DNA of 12,779 bases, from contig JBJOMN010000018.1 of the NCBI GenBank assembly GCA_046052345.1, positions 1 to 12,779 on the forward strand, given 5' to 3'. Source of the DNA: Pollutiaquabacter sp046052345. GTDB taxonomy: Bacteria; Bacteroidota; Bacteroidia; AKYH767-A; 2013-40CM-41-45. This document shows positions 1 through 8,800 of the stretch, in pieces. The first letter of the stretch is position 1, and each line of letters begins with the position of its first letter. Below the pieces are notes generated by a model. That model ran no database searches and was not told the origin of the DNA. It saw only the letters and a list, made by a program, of their open reading frames with translations. The translations under genes and the position numbers were made by a program.

Positions 1-51
1 CATATCACCGTCGAAGGTGAAAAAGGAGACCTCTCGGCTTATCTTGATTGA
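1..51 (+). CDS. 3' end of a plus-strand gene, possibly a PyrR-type phosphoribosyltransferase
   Basis: The first 16 codons of the window are open in frame 1 and end with TGA at 49-51, reading HITVEGEKGDLSAYLD. The tail resembles the C-terminal strand of PyrR-type phosphoribosyltransferases, which often end with a pattern like V-x-V, acidic turn, then a hydrophobic/aromatic end. From memory, such genes sit beside shikimate kinase in some Bacteroidota. The reading is short, so both the existence of the gene and its identity are tentative. If real, it converges on aroK and the two 3' ends overlap by 13 bp. Confidence 0.35.
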   Translation, partial: HITVEGEKGDLSAYLD

Positions 52-554
52 AAGTAGGGACGTATGGCACTTTCCAGTGCCGCAGCTGTAAGCACGTCCG
101 CGTCCAGAATCACTTGCGCACGGAGATAGTGCTTCCTTCGAACGGACATCTGCGACCGGATAAATTCCGCAAGTCCATTTCCTGAAAGGCCGCTGAGCAA
201 CGGCCTTCCTTTCGACTCCTGCTTCAACCTTCGGATCACGGTTTCGGGAAGGACATCGAGAAAAACCGTAAGCCCATGCCGGTTCATGACGTCCATATTG
301 GAGCCGTGGCATGGCAATCCCCCGCCGGTGGCGATTACCGAGGGACCGATGGAAACGGTTTTTTCGAGAATCCCTCTCTCCATTTCCCGGAATGCCTCCT
401 CTCCTGCTTCATGAAAAATAGTGCTGATGGTCTTCCCCTGCTCCTGCTCGATCATATCATCGGTATCCAGAAAGGGGACAGCGAGGGACTCGGCCAATGC
501 TCGACCGGTCGTCGACTTTCCACTTGCCATATAACCGACCAGATAGACCTTCAT
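39..554 (-). CDS. aroK: Shikimate kinase
   Basis: Phosphorylates shikimate with ATP to shikimate 3-phosphate, the fifth step of the cytoplasmic shikimate (aromatic amino acid) pathway. The 171-residue length is normal for the family. All key motifs are visible: Walker A GYMASGKST at residues 7-15, the D30-T-D32-D33 shikimate/Mg site, R56 in FREME, the GGG motif at 77-79, the lid arginine in KGRPLL (R117), and the C-terminal shikimate-binding arginine in the SVRRKHY segment (about R139). The ATG at 552-554 starts directly with the first beta strand MKVYLVG, so no other start is needed. It lies 44 bp downstream of the universal stress protein gene on the same strand, probably in one transcript. 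Its 3' end abuts a convergent partial gene. No key residue is missing. Confidence 0.96.
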   Translation of the reverse strand: MKVYLVGYMASGKSTTGRALAESLAVPFLDTDDMIEQEQGKTISTIFHEAGEEAFREMERGILEKTVSIGPSVIATGGGLPCHGSNMDVMNRHGLTVFLDVLPETVIRRLKQESKGRPLLSGLSGNGLAEFIRSQMSVRRKHYLRAQVILDADVLTAAALESAIRPYFQSR

Positions 555-598
555 ACATTCAACGAAAAAATCAACGCACCGGAATCAGGCAAGCGCAT

Positions 599-1489
599 TC
601 AGGAGACGGAAGCAAAGGAATGGTCGTTGAATCTGGAATGCACGATGAGGAGATTGCACGGAAGATCCGCCAGAAGCACTTCGATATCCTGCGGCAGGAT
701 CCTGTCAAAGATACTGAGCATATGGTCAGGCGAGTTGACTACCAGAAGATCCATCTCACGCTGCCGAGCGAATTCTCTCACCGCGGAGCCACTCCGGTCT
801 GAAAGTACGTGTTTGTATACTTTTCTGCCTTCACGCTGCAGAGGCATCGATGCACTCCCCACGGAGTACTGACGGAATGCAGCCGGTCTTCCGAAGGAAC
901 CGAGACTGTCTTCAAGCCTGTTCGCTGTCGCTTCCACTTCCGATAATTCGGCGGGATCTTCCAGGGAATAGACCCATACCTCCTCAGTATCTTCGAGATC
1001 GGCGAGATAGGCGACTGTTTCAAGGGTGAACGGGGTCTTGCGGTGGGAATGACCGTTGACCGCCACCTTCCTGAACGGTCGCTCAAGAACGGAAGGAGCA
1101 GTAAGAAGCAGCACGGCACATTTGGCCTTCCTTGAAATCTCCTTCGACAAAGTCCCCATGAAACCTGCAAGTTCATCGTCTTTCTGCAAGGCTCCGAGCA
1201 CCACCAGGTCGACGATTTCGGATTTACAGATCCGGGGAATGACCTCAGAAGGTGTACCGTGTTCCCATATGACTCTGGAATTGGCATCGCTGAAGCCGAA
1301 CCGGTTCAGGAGAGCGGACAGTAAGCGCTGCTTTTCGGAAGTCTTTTTTCCGACATGGATGAAGACGACCTCCGCCTTATGAAGTCGCTGGAGTCGACGG
1401 GTCTCGGCGACCAGTCCTTCCAGACGGGGCGAAAACGCAACTGCCAAAGCGATACGCTCGAACGGAAATGGTGATTTTCCTTTGATCAT
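599..1489 (-). CDS. Tandem-domain universal stress protein (UspA family)
   Basis: The 296-residue protein contains two UspA-like halves. Domain 1 (about residues 10-130) has the initial strand RIALAVAFSP, a strand ending VVFIHVG, the E-H-G-T-P turn before the helix, and VDLVVLGA followed by GFMGTLSKEI and the end strand CAVLLL. Domain 2 (about 138-285) starts RKVAVNGHSH and ends DLLVVNS...LPCNLLIVHS. Family members bind ATP or act as stress-response regulators in the cytoplasm. Domain 1 keeps only part of the nucleotide-binding signature G-2x-G-9x-G(S/T), namely G99 and G112-T113. Domain 2 has no glycine signature and is probably non-nucleotide-binding. Start chosen at the ATG 1487-1489. It lies 120 bp after the TerC gene and 44 bp before aroK, all minus strand. 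Specific function unknown. Confidence 0.88.
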   Translation of the reverse strand: MIKGKSPFPFERIALAVAFSPRLEGLVAETRRLQRLHKAEVVFIHVGKKTSEKQRLLSALLNRFGFSDANSRVIWEHGTPSEVIPRICKSEIVDLVVLGALQKDDELAGFMGTLSKEISRKAKCAVLLLTAPSVLERPFRKVAVNGHSHRKTPFTLETVAYLADLEDTEEVWVYSLEDPAELSEVEATANRLEDSLGSFGRPAAFRQYSVGSASMPLQREGRKVYKHVLSDRSGSAVREFARQREMDLLVVNSPDHMLSIFDRILPQDIEVLLADLPCNLLIVHSRFNDHSFASVS

Positions 1490-1557
1490 GGTCGTAGGAA
1501 TAGCGTTTTACATCAACTAATTAGTCATTAAACCTGAGAAAAGGAAAAGAAAAGTCG

Positions 1558-1576
1558 GCTATTTTTCAACAATAGC
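1558..1576 (-). terminator. Possible weak intrinsic terminator after the TerC gene
   Basis: A 6-bp inverted repeat (GCTATT at 1558-1563, AATAGC at 1571-1576) with a 7-nt loop lies 33 nt past the TerC stop codon. On the minus strand it is followed by a pyrimidine-rich stretch with several TTTT runs. The stem is short and AT-rich, so termination is probably partial and some read-through into the universal stress protein gene is possible. Confidence 0.35.
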
Positions 1577-1609
1577 GGAAAAGGCCCTAAAAACAAGGAA
1601 GCCGGACAA

Positions 1610-2347
1610 TCAGAAGGTCTGATGCTTCACTCTGCGAAGGCGGATATTCAGCAGCTCTACGATCAGCGAGAAACCCATGGCCACGTACACATAACTCTTG
1701 TCAATGTGAAGGTGACAGCCCTCCAGTACAAGCAGTACGCCGATGACAACCAAAAAAGCCAATGCCAGCATCTTGATCGTAGGATATTTGTTGATGAAGT
1801 CGCTCACGTAGGGGGCGAAAAGTATCATGACGATCATGGATACGACGATTGCCGCTACCATGACCGGAATGTCATTGCTCAACCCGACTGCGGTAAGTAT
1901 GGAATCGAAGGAGAACACGATATCGATGAAGGTGATCTGCACTACAGCCTGGACGATGGTCAGTTTGCGTTCATGGGGTTTTATCTTTCCGTCCGGCGTC
2001 TTTTCAGGGCCTCGCAATTTCTCATAGATCTCCTTCACGGTCTTGATGACAAGGAAGACGCCCCCGCTGAAAAGAATAAGGTCCCTTCCGCTGGCACTGA
2101 GAGCGCCTACGGCAAGCAATGGCTCGGTAAGGTGAGTGAGCCACGATATGCTCATCAGCAACAAGACACGGAACACCATGGCGAGCATCAATCCGATCAC
2201 ACGGGCACGCTGCTGGTCCTTCGCCGGGAGATAACCGCAGATGATGGCGATGAAAATGATGTTGTCGATACCCAGGACGATCTCCAGAGCGACCAGAGTC
2301 AGCAATCCGATGACGGCGTCCGAGGTGATGACCGAGAGGAGTTCCAT
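1610..2347 (-). CDS. TerC-family integral membrane protein
   Basis: A 245-residue multi-pass inner-membrane protein with about seven hydrophobic segments. It has both TerC-family acidic membrane motifs: E22-I-V-L-G-I-D28-N29 in the first segment and F-I-D142-I-V-F-S-F-D148-S in the middle. A hydrophilic loop rich in K/E/P (about residues 106-128) separates the halves. Family members are linked to metal-ion (Mn) export or to tellurite-resistance complexes; this branch's substrate is not shown by the sequence. I chose the ATG at 2345-2347 (MELLSV), because the open frame upstream to 2428 is only a translation of the terminator and tRNA-Pro (its first ATG is the tRNA anticodon loop). The chosen start is 6 nt from the terminator T-tract, so there is almost no independent leader. 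This suggests read-through from the tRNA promoter or a promoter inside the tRNA region. Confidence 0.92.
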   Translation of the reverse strand: MELLSVITSDAVIGLLTLVALEIVLGIDNIIFIAIICGYLPAKDQQRARVIGLMLAMVFRVLLLMSISWLTHLTEPLLAVGALSASGRDLILFSGGVFLVIKTVKEIYEKLRGPEKTPDGKIKPHERKLTIVQAVVQITFIDIVFSFDSILTAVGLSNDIPVMVAAIVVSMIVMILFAPYVSDFINKYPTIKMLALAFLVVIGVLLVLEGCHLHIDKSYVYVAMGFSLIVELLNIRLRRVKHQTF

Positions 2348-2353
2348 GTTTCT

Positions 2354-2379
2354 AAAAAAAAGGCCGGAAGATTCCGGCC
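2354..2379 (-). terminator. Intrinsic terminator of the tRNA-Pro transcript
   Basis: On the minus strand a perfect 8-bp GC-rich inverted repeat (arms 2372-2379 and 2362-2369, GGCCGGAA/TTCCGGCC, 2-nt centre, effectively a 7-bp stem with a tetraloop) is followed immediately by eight T residues (A-run at 2354-2361 on the plus strand). It begins 7 nt after the tRNA discriminator base. This is the textbook Rho-independent layout. It also lies directly before the TerC start codon. Confidence 0.85.
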
Positions 2380-2386
2380 GGTATTG

Positions 2387-2460
2387 TCGGGGTGGCGGGA
2401 TTCGAACCCACGACCTCCAGCACCCCATGCTGGCGCGCTACCAGGCTACGCTACACCCCG
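2387..2460 (-). tRNA. tRNA-Pro (anticodon GGG)
   Basis: The minus strand folds into a complete cloverleaf: 7-bp acceptor stem CGGGGTG/CACCCCG, 4-bp D stem GCGT/GCGC (one G-U), 5-bp anticodon stem CCAGC/GCTGG with loop ATGGGGT, and 5-bp T stem GTGGG/CCCGC around the loop TTCGAAT. The anticodon GGG occupies 2424-2426. The discriminator base is A at 2387 and the 3' CCA is not encoded, so it must be added after transcription. The anticodon reads CCC and CCU proline codons. Confidence 0.95.
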
Positions 2461-2463
2461 ATT

Positions 2464-2482
2464 CCTTCGGCAGTACCGAAGG
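2464..2482 (-). other. Hairpin abutting the tRNA 5' end
   Basis: A perfect 7-bp inverted repeat (CCTTCGG at 2464-2470, CCGAAGG at 2476-2482) with a 5-nt loop lies 3 nt upstream of the mature tRNA-Pro 5' end. It would form in the precursor leader and could influence RNase P cleavage. It lacks a T-tract, so I do not call it a terminator. Confidence 0.45.
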
Positions 2483-2516
2483 CCAAAACAAAACTCAAGG
2501 ACTGTTTTGGAGGCGC

Positions 2517-2524
2517 CAAAGGTA
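2517..2524 (-). promoter_or_regulatory. Bacteroidota-type -7 promoter element for tRNA-Pro
   Basis: The minus strand reads TACCTTTG, an exact match to the Bacteroidota -7 consensus TAnnTTTG, about 57 nt upstream of the tRNA 5' end. A TTTG-like -33 element at the usual spacing is not evident: the nearest TTTTTG is only 13 nt upstream. The promoter call therefore rests on the -7 box and its position. Confidence 0.45.
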
Positions 2525-2770
2525 TCAAAATTTGATGCAAAAACCTCTAAGAAAATGCGGTTTTCGGACAAAATGCGGTTGAAAAAAGGCTGAATCGATC
2601 CAATCGACGGAGTACTTACAGGCCCATTCCGGGCACGGCCGGCGTAATGCTCAAAAAAGACGCTAAAAAGCCCTGCACCGAAGAAGAACAGTCCTTTGCG
2701 AGAGGTGATGCACCGTGCTTCCTTACAAACGCCTGATTAGAGGCCAATTCTGAAAATACCTGCCTCAGCG
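2525..2770. other. Gene-free interval between divergent tRNA-Pro and the giant gene
   Basis: I find no convincing gene here. It holds an 11-bp direct repeat AAAATGCGGTT (2552-2562 and 2570-2580, spaced 18 bp) and a small GC-rich dyad near 2622-2634. A 29-codon ATG frame at 2647-2736 has no supporting context. The region presumably contains the control sequences of both divergent transcripts. Confidence 0.5.
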
Positions 2771-2790
2771 CGGGGATAGATTTATCCCTG
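2771..2790 (+). promoter_or_regulatory. Hairpin with -7-like box upstream of the giant gene
   Basis: CGGGGATA (2771-2778) pairs with TATCCCTG (2783-2790), an 8-bp stem with one G-U pair and a 4-nt loop. Its centre reads TAGATTTA (2777-2784), one base from the Bacteroidota -7 consensus TAnnTTTG. It lies about 40 nt before the giant gene's start. It could be a promoter, an operator or a leader stem-loop; the sequence does not decide between them. Confidence 0.3.
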
Positions 2791-2828
2791 AGACTAAACG
2801 GGAGTGAAGAGCCAGTCCCGTGAAAACC

Positions 2829-5800
2829 ATGAGGCGAATGAAAATCAAAGGAATCCTTTGGCTTCTCCTGAGCTGCCTGACCGCAGTGCTGATGAGCGGC
2901 CACAAGGCGAGTGCCAGTCACTCGATGGGTGCGGATCTGACCTATACACATATAGGAGGAAACACCTACCGTGTGACCTTGTCGTTTTACCGCGACTGTG
3001 CCGGCATACCGGCCCCTGCCAACCTCCCCGTCAAGATCGTTTCAGCCAGCTGCGGCGATTCCCTCGGTATCATCTGTTATCCGCGAACCGGGACCGGCAA
3101 TGAAATCACACCGAACTGTTCCAACGCCACCACCAGATGCAACGGCGGCACGTTCACCGGCATCCAGGAATGGATCTATGACGGTACGGTCACCCTGCCG
3201 CAAGCCTGCAGCGACTGGATTTTCAGCCACAACCTTTGCTGCCGCAACGCAGCCGTCACCAACATCACCAACCCGACTGCGAGCACATTCTATATATATG
3301 CCACGCTGAACAATACCAACGGGCTTAACAACAACTCCCCCACTTTCACGAACAACCCCGTCCCCTTCCTGTGCCTTGGTCAACGTTTCGCCTTCAATCA
3401 CGGCGCCTACGATTCCGACGGCGACAGCCTGGCATTCCAGCTCATACCCCCGCAAAGGACTGCTACGACGAATGTTACATACATACCTCCCTTCACGGCG
3501 GCCAATCCTCTGACGTCTGTTCCGGCGACCTCCTTCAACACCCGCAACGGAGACATCATCATGACACCGCAGAACATGGAGGTGACGGTCATGGCCGTAC
3601 TGGTGAACGAATACAGGAACGGCGTGCTGATAGGATCCGTCGAGAGGGACCTACAGTTGACAGTGATGGCCTGTTCCAACAACCTGCCCTCACTCACCGG
3701 CATCAACGGCACCGGCAATTTCTCGATCGATGTATGCGCAGACCAGCAGGTCTGTTTCGATGTTTTCTCCGCCGACTTAGACAGCAGCCAGAATGTAACG
3801 ATCTCGTGGAACAACACCGTTCCGGGAGCCGTGTTCACCGCTTCAGGCGGCAGCCGCCCTTCGGGACGCTTCTGTTGGACGCCTTCCGGTAACGATGCGG
3901 GCAACAGCTACACGTTCACGGTGACCGTCAAGGATGATGCTTGCCCCTACAAAGGCACACAGTCCTATGCTTATACGGTCAACGTCTTAGGCATGCAGGC
4001 GGATATCACTTCCACATCGGTAGGAACCTGCTCCGGCAACGAGATCCTGAATGCGAACGTTAACGGCGGGAACGGCTTCTACACTTATCAGTGGAATAAC
4101 GGTTCTACGGCTTCCTCGATCGTGGCCGGACCGGGCACCTGGAGTGTGACCGTATCCGACGGACGTTGTTCCTCAACAGATATGTATACGGTGAACAACC
4201 CCCAGCAGCCTACGGCAGCTTTCGGGATTTCAGCACAGGGTTGCACCGGCCTTCCGGTATCTTTCTCAGACCAGTCCACGACGAACAGCGCCGGTATCAC
4301 CTCCTGGTATTGGAATTTCGGCGACGGCACTTCAGCAACTGCACAGCACCCTACGCACATCTACTCCACGGCAGGAAACTATACGGCCTATCTGATCATT
4401 TCCACGGCTGCTGGCTGCAGCGATACGGCCGTGCGTACACTTGCAATCGGACAACAACCCGTTGCGCAGTTCAGCGTGATGAACGGATGCGCAGGAAGCA
4501 ACTTTTCTTTCACTAATCAGGATCCCTCATCGGCATTATCCTGGACGTGGAACCTCGGTAACGGGACTACCTCCTCCGCAGCGTCGCCTGTTGTTCAGTA
4601 TTCCAATGCAGGCACCTACACCGTCACTCTGACAGGAAGCTCTTCCAACGGCTGCAGTGCAAGCATTTCAAGGACGGTGATCGTGTATCCAGTACCTGCA
4701 GCTGATGCGGGAGCGGACCGGACCCTTTGCGCGGGTAGCAGTACGACCTTGAGCGCAACAGGAGGATCGAGCTATACGTGGATCCCGGGCGGATCCGGAT
4801 CATCCATAAACGTGCAACCGGCATCGACTACGAATTACATTCTCATAGCTACGAATACGGCAGGTTGCTCTTCTTATGATACTGTCGCCGTGGCCGTACT
4901 GCCGACTCCTTCCGTAAATGCCGGAAGCGACATCAACGGCTGCAGCGGACAGACCATTACGCTTTCAGCGACAGGCGCTTCCTCCTACAACTGGCTGCCT
5001 GGAAACATGACAGGATCGAACGTATCCGTCACCCCTTCCGCTTCCACCACTTACACGGTCGTTGGCAGCAACAGCTACGGCTGTACGGCATCGGATGTCA
5101 TCGACGTCCTGCTTTCCCAGACGGCGGTCATCGATGCCGGAACGGATATCACCATCTGCCAGGGAAGTCAGACGACACTTTCCGCCACCGGAGGGACAAG
5201 CTATGCATGGAACATCACCGGACAGACCACCGCATCCATCCGCGTGTCGCCGTCCTGGACGACGACCTACACTGTAACCGCCTCTAACGGCAACGGGTGC
5301 TCAGGCTCCGATTATGTCACCGTTACCGTTCTTCCTGCCCCGCAAGTACAGCTGCAGCCGCAATTCCTCTGCATCGGTGGCAGCGTGACGCTCAATCCGA
5401 ACGTAACCGCCTCGTCTTACTTGTGGACACCGGGCGGGCAAAACACGCCTTCAATCACAGTAAATCAGGGAGGCAACTATTCCGTGACAATCACGGATGC
5501 AAACGGATGTACCGCATCTGCCGGTGCCGGTGTAACGACGGGAACCACTCTTTCCGTCAACCTTACAGACATCACTTTCTGCCACCACGACACGGTGGTG
5601 CTGGATGCCGGTAATCCCGGCTCCACTTACCTATGGACTCCGGGCGCTCAGACGACGCAGGCAATTTCAATCTACAACTCAGGTACTTACGGAGTCACAG
5701 TCACCGATCCTGCGGGTTGTACCGGAGCTGTGACCATTACCGCTACCGAGACGCCAAGTCCGACAGCTTACTGGACAGCGACAACTTCCTGTGAAGGAAG

Positions 5801-8800
5801 TCCTACGCAATTCACGAACCTTTCATCGGTGGTCGGCCTGAACAACAACCGCTATCATTGGAATTTCGGTGACGGCGGACACTCGAATCTGGAGAACCCT
5901 ACGTATACTTATACCCTTCCCGGCAGATATCCCGTACACCTGACCATCCAATCAGGGAACGGATGCAGCGCCCCCTACAACGGATGGGTGTATGTGAATC
6001 CTCTTCCAGAGGTGGCATTTTCCGCCAATGACGTCTGCCAGGGTCAAGCCACGATATTCAACAACCTCTCTTCGGTATCTGACGGAAATATCATCGGTTA
6101 CCGATGGGATTTCGGTGACGGAGACACCTCCAATGCAGTACATCCCGCGCACACATATGTTTCGCCCGGGACCATGACTGTCACGCTGACAGTGTTCACC
6201 GCCGGAGGTTGCAACTCGACACTTCAGCAGATGGTGAATGTCTATCCGAACCCGGTAGCGGCTGCGACGGGAGGAAGCGCTTGCAACGGAACCACCCTGA
6301 CTCCCGGAAACGGCTCTTCTATCGCCTCGGGGTCGATTTCATCGTATACCTGGAATTTCGGAGACGGCACCTCGTCCACACTGGCCAATCCGTCTCACGT
6401 ATATTCCGCATCCGGCACTTATCAGCTTTCACTGACCGCTACATCCTCCAACGGCTGCAGCGATACGGCAACAGCTGTGATTGTCGTTTACCCTAACCCT
6501 GTCGCAAATGCGGGACCCGATCAGACCATCTGTCCGGGTACCTCTGTAAGCATCTCGGCAACAGGCGGCGCATCGTATTATTGGTTGCCCGCAAATGCGA
6601 CCACCGGCACCGTGAATGTGTCTCCCGGCTCTTCCACGACTTACACTGTTTTGGTTACCGACTCGCACGGATGTGTCGCAAGCGATGCCGTAACCGTCAA
6701 CGTCCTGAACGGTCCCGTTGCTTATGCAAATGGCACACCGGCGGTATGTGCTGGGCAGTCCGCCACCCTGACCGGCAGCGGCGGTACGATGTTGAGCTGG
6801 TCCCCGGGCGGTATGTCCGGCGGCACGGTGACAGTCCGACCTTCTGCAACGACAGATTATGTTCTGACCGTCACCGACCTCAACGGATGTACGGCAACTG
6901 ATACCGTACGGATCATTGTGAACCGAATTCCCACGCTGGTCGTTTCTCCCGACCAGTCGGTTTGCGCAGGATCTTCTGTTTCGCTTTCGGCAGCAGGTGC
7001 TTTCAGTTACTCCTGGGCTCCTACAGGCGCCACGGGACCGGTGATCGCCTTTACCCCGCAGTCGAACGGAACCTACACCGTTACAGGCACTTCGCTTGAA
7101 GGCTGCACCGCCTCTGCCACGGTACGGGTAACCGTTAATTCATCTCCGCAAGTAGCACTTCCGCCTGCATTTTATTGTCTGGGACATACTACGGTGCTGG
7201 ATGCGGGCAACCCCGGCTCCAGCTACCTATGGTCGAACGGCCAGACGACGCAACAGATTAATGTCGGCACCAGCGGCCTCTACAGCGTGGTAGTTACTGC
7301 TCCGAACGGATGCCCGGGAACGGCAAGTACGACTGTTTCTGAAGCAGGCAATCTGCAAGCGCTTCCGACCGCCGACATTGTATGCGCGGGTGAGACCGCA
7401 GTGCTCAACGCCGGTAATCCGGGCAGTAGCTATCAATGGTCCACCGGTGCGACGACGCAAACGATTTCAGTAACCACTGCAGGCACCTATCTGGTTACCG
7501 TCACGGACGCATTCGGTTGCTCAGCTACGATGAATCACATCGTTAGCATCAACCCGCTACCTGTTCCCTCATTCACTGCCGCACCCGGATGTGCAGGAAG
7601 CCCGATAACCTTCATCAATCGAAGCACTGTCAACGGAGGATCGATCGGACAATCCGTCTGGTCGTTCGGCAACGGCAGCTTCTCGAACAGCCCCTCGCCC
7701 ACCTTCACCTATCCGACCGACGGAACGTATCAGATCGGGCTTACTGTGACCGGCAACAACGGCTGCTCCGCATCGACCACCGGCTCTGTGACCATATTCC
7801 CTTTACCCGTTGCAGATTTCTCGGCAAACGCATCCTGCCTTGGAACTCCCACTCAATTCACAGACGGTTCCTCTGTAAGTGCAGGAACAATCTCCAACTG
7901 GCAATGGGATTTCGGAGATAATTCGACGGCATCCGCTACGGCATTTCCTTCCCATACCTACCTGAGTGCAGGAAACTATGATGCTACGCTGATTGTCACC
8001 AGCAATAACGGTTGCCGGGACACGATCGACCGTTACCTGACGGTAAACGGCCTTCCCGCTGCGTCCTTCTCAGTGATCAACGCATGCACCGGAAGCCAGG
8101 TCACATTCCAGAACACCTCCGGCTCGGCCTGGGGATCCATTACGGGATATTCGTGGGATTTCGGCGACGGCTCCGTTTCGAATGCAGTCGCGCCCCAACA
8201 CGCATATGCTGCTGCAGGAAGTTACACGGTTCAGCTGACCGCCACCACCATCAACGGTTGCAGCGCCAGCACGACCCGCACCGTGACATCCTTCGAGCTT
8301 CCCCAAGCCTCCTTCACTGCGGCTCCTGCGTGCGCAGGCAGCCCGGTCTCCTTCGTAAACACCTCCTCGGCAAGTGGAAGCCCCATCGCATTTTCCTTCT
8401 GGAACCTGGGCAACGGTATCACTTCCAATTCAACCAACCCGGTTTGGACCTATGCGACCGACGGACTTCAGCAGGTGTCTCTTGTGGTGATTTCCGGCAA
8501 CGGATGCAGGGACACGGTCACGGGAACAGTGACCGTACATCCGCTTCCTTCACCGGCCTTCACTTCGCAGGATGTCTGCCTGAACAGTGCCACCTCCTTC
8601 CGTGATTTATCCACTGTGAGCAACGGAAACATCAGCGGATGGAACTGGGACTTCGGCGACAACACGGTGTCCGTCAACAACGCACCGGTACATACGTATT
8701 CAGCTGACGGCACATTTCCGGTACAGCTCACGGTGACCAGCGACCGCGGCTGCACGGCAACGGTCCGGTCAGTCGTCAATGTATTTCCGAATCCGGAGGT

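Larger units (their letters stand above)
6499..7559 (+). repeat. Repeat block B: five short Ig-like repeats
   Basis: Five repeats of 69-72 residues with early Cys codons at 6531, 6747, 6963, 7176 and 7383; the next domain's Cys is at 7590. The first three are of the SATG/TTYTV type, the last two of the NPGSSYxW type, exactly as in block A. Start-to-end Cys distance is 353 residues against 354 in block A. Confidence 0.85.

Noticed and set aside
2348..2428. N-terminal extension of the TerC protein by 27 residues
   Set aside because: The extension translates the terminator and half of the tRNA, and its ATG is in the anticodon loop. The family start fits MELLSV at 2347.
2241..2593. Plus-strand frames across the tRNA region containing RGGGIRTHDLQHPM and WRDSNPRPPAPHAG
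   Set aside because: They are translations of the reverse complement of tRNA-Pro, a well-known source of false small proteins in databases.
2647..2736. 29-codon plus-strand ORF MLKKDAKKPCTEEEQ...
   Set aside because: Too short, no promoter or context, and no recognisable family.
2616..2951. 111-codon minus-strand frame overlapping the start of the giant gene
   Set aside because: It covers the signal peptide of a much better supported gene, has no recognisable motif, and its composition looks like an antisense shadow.
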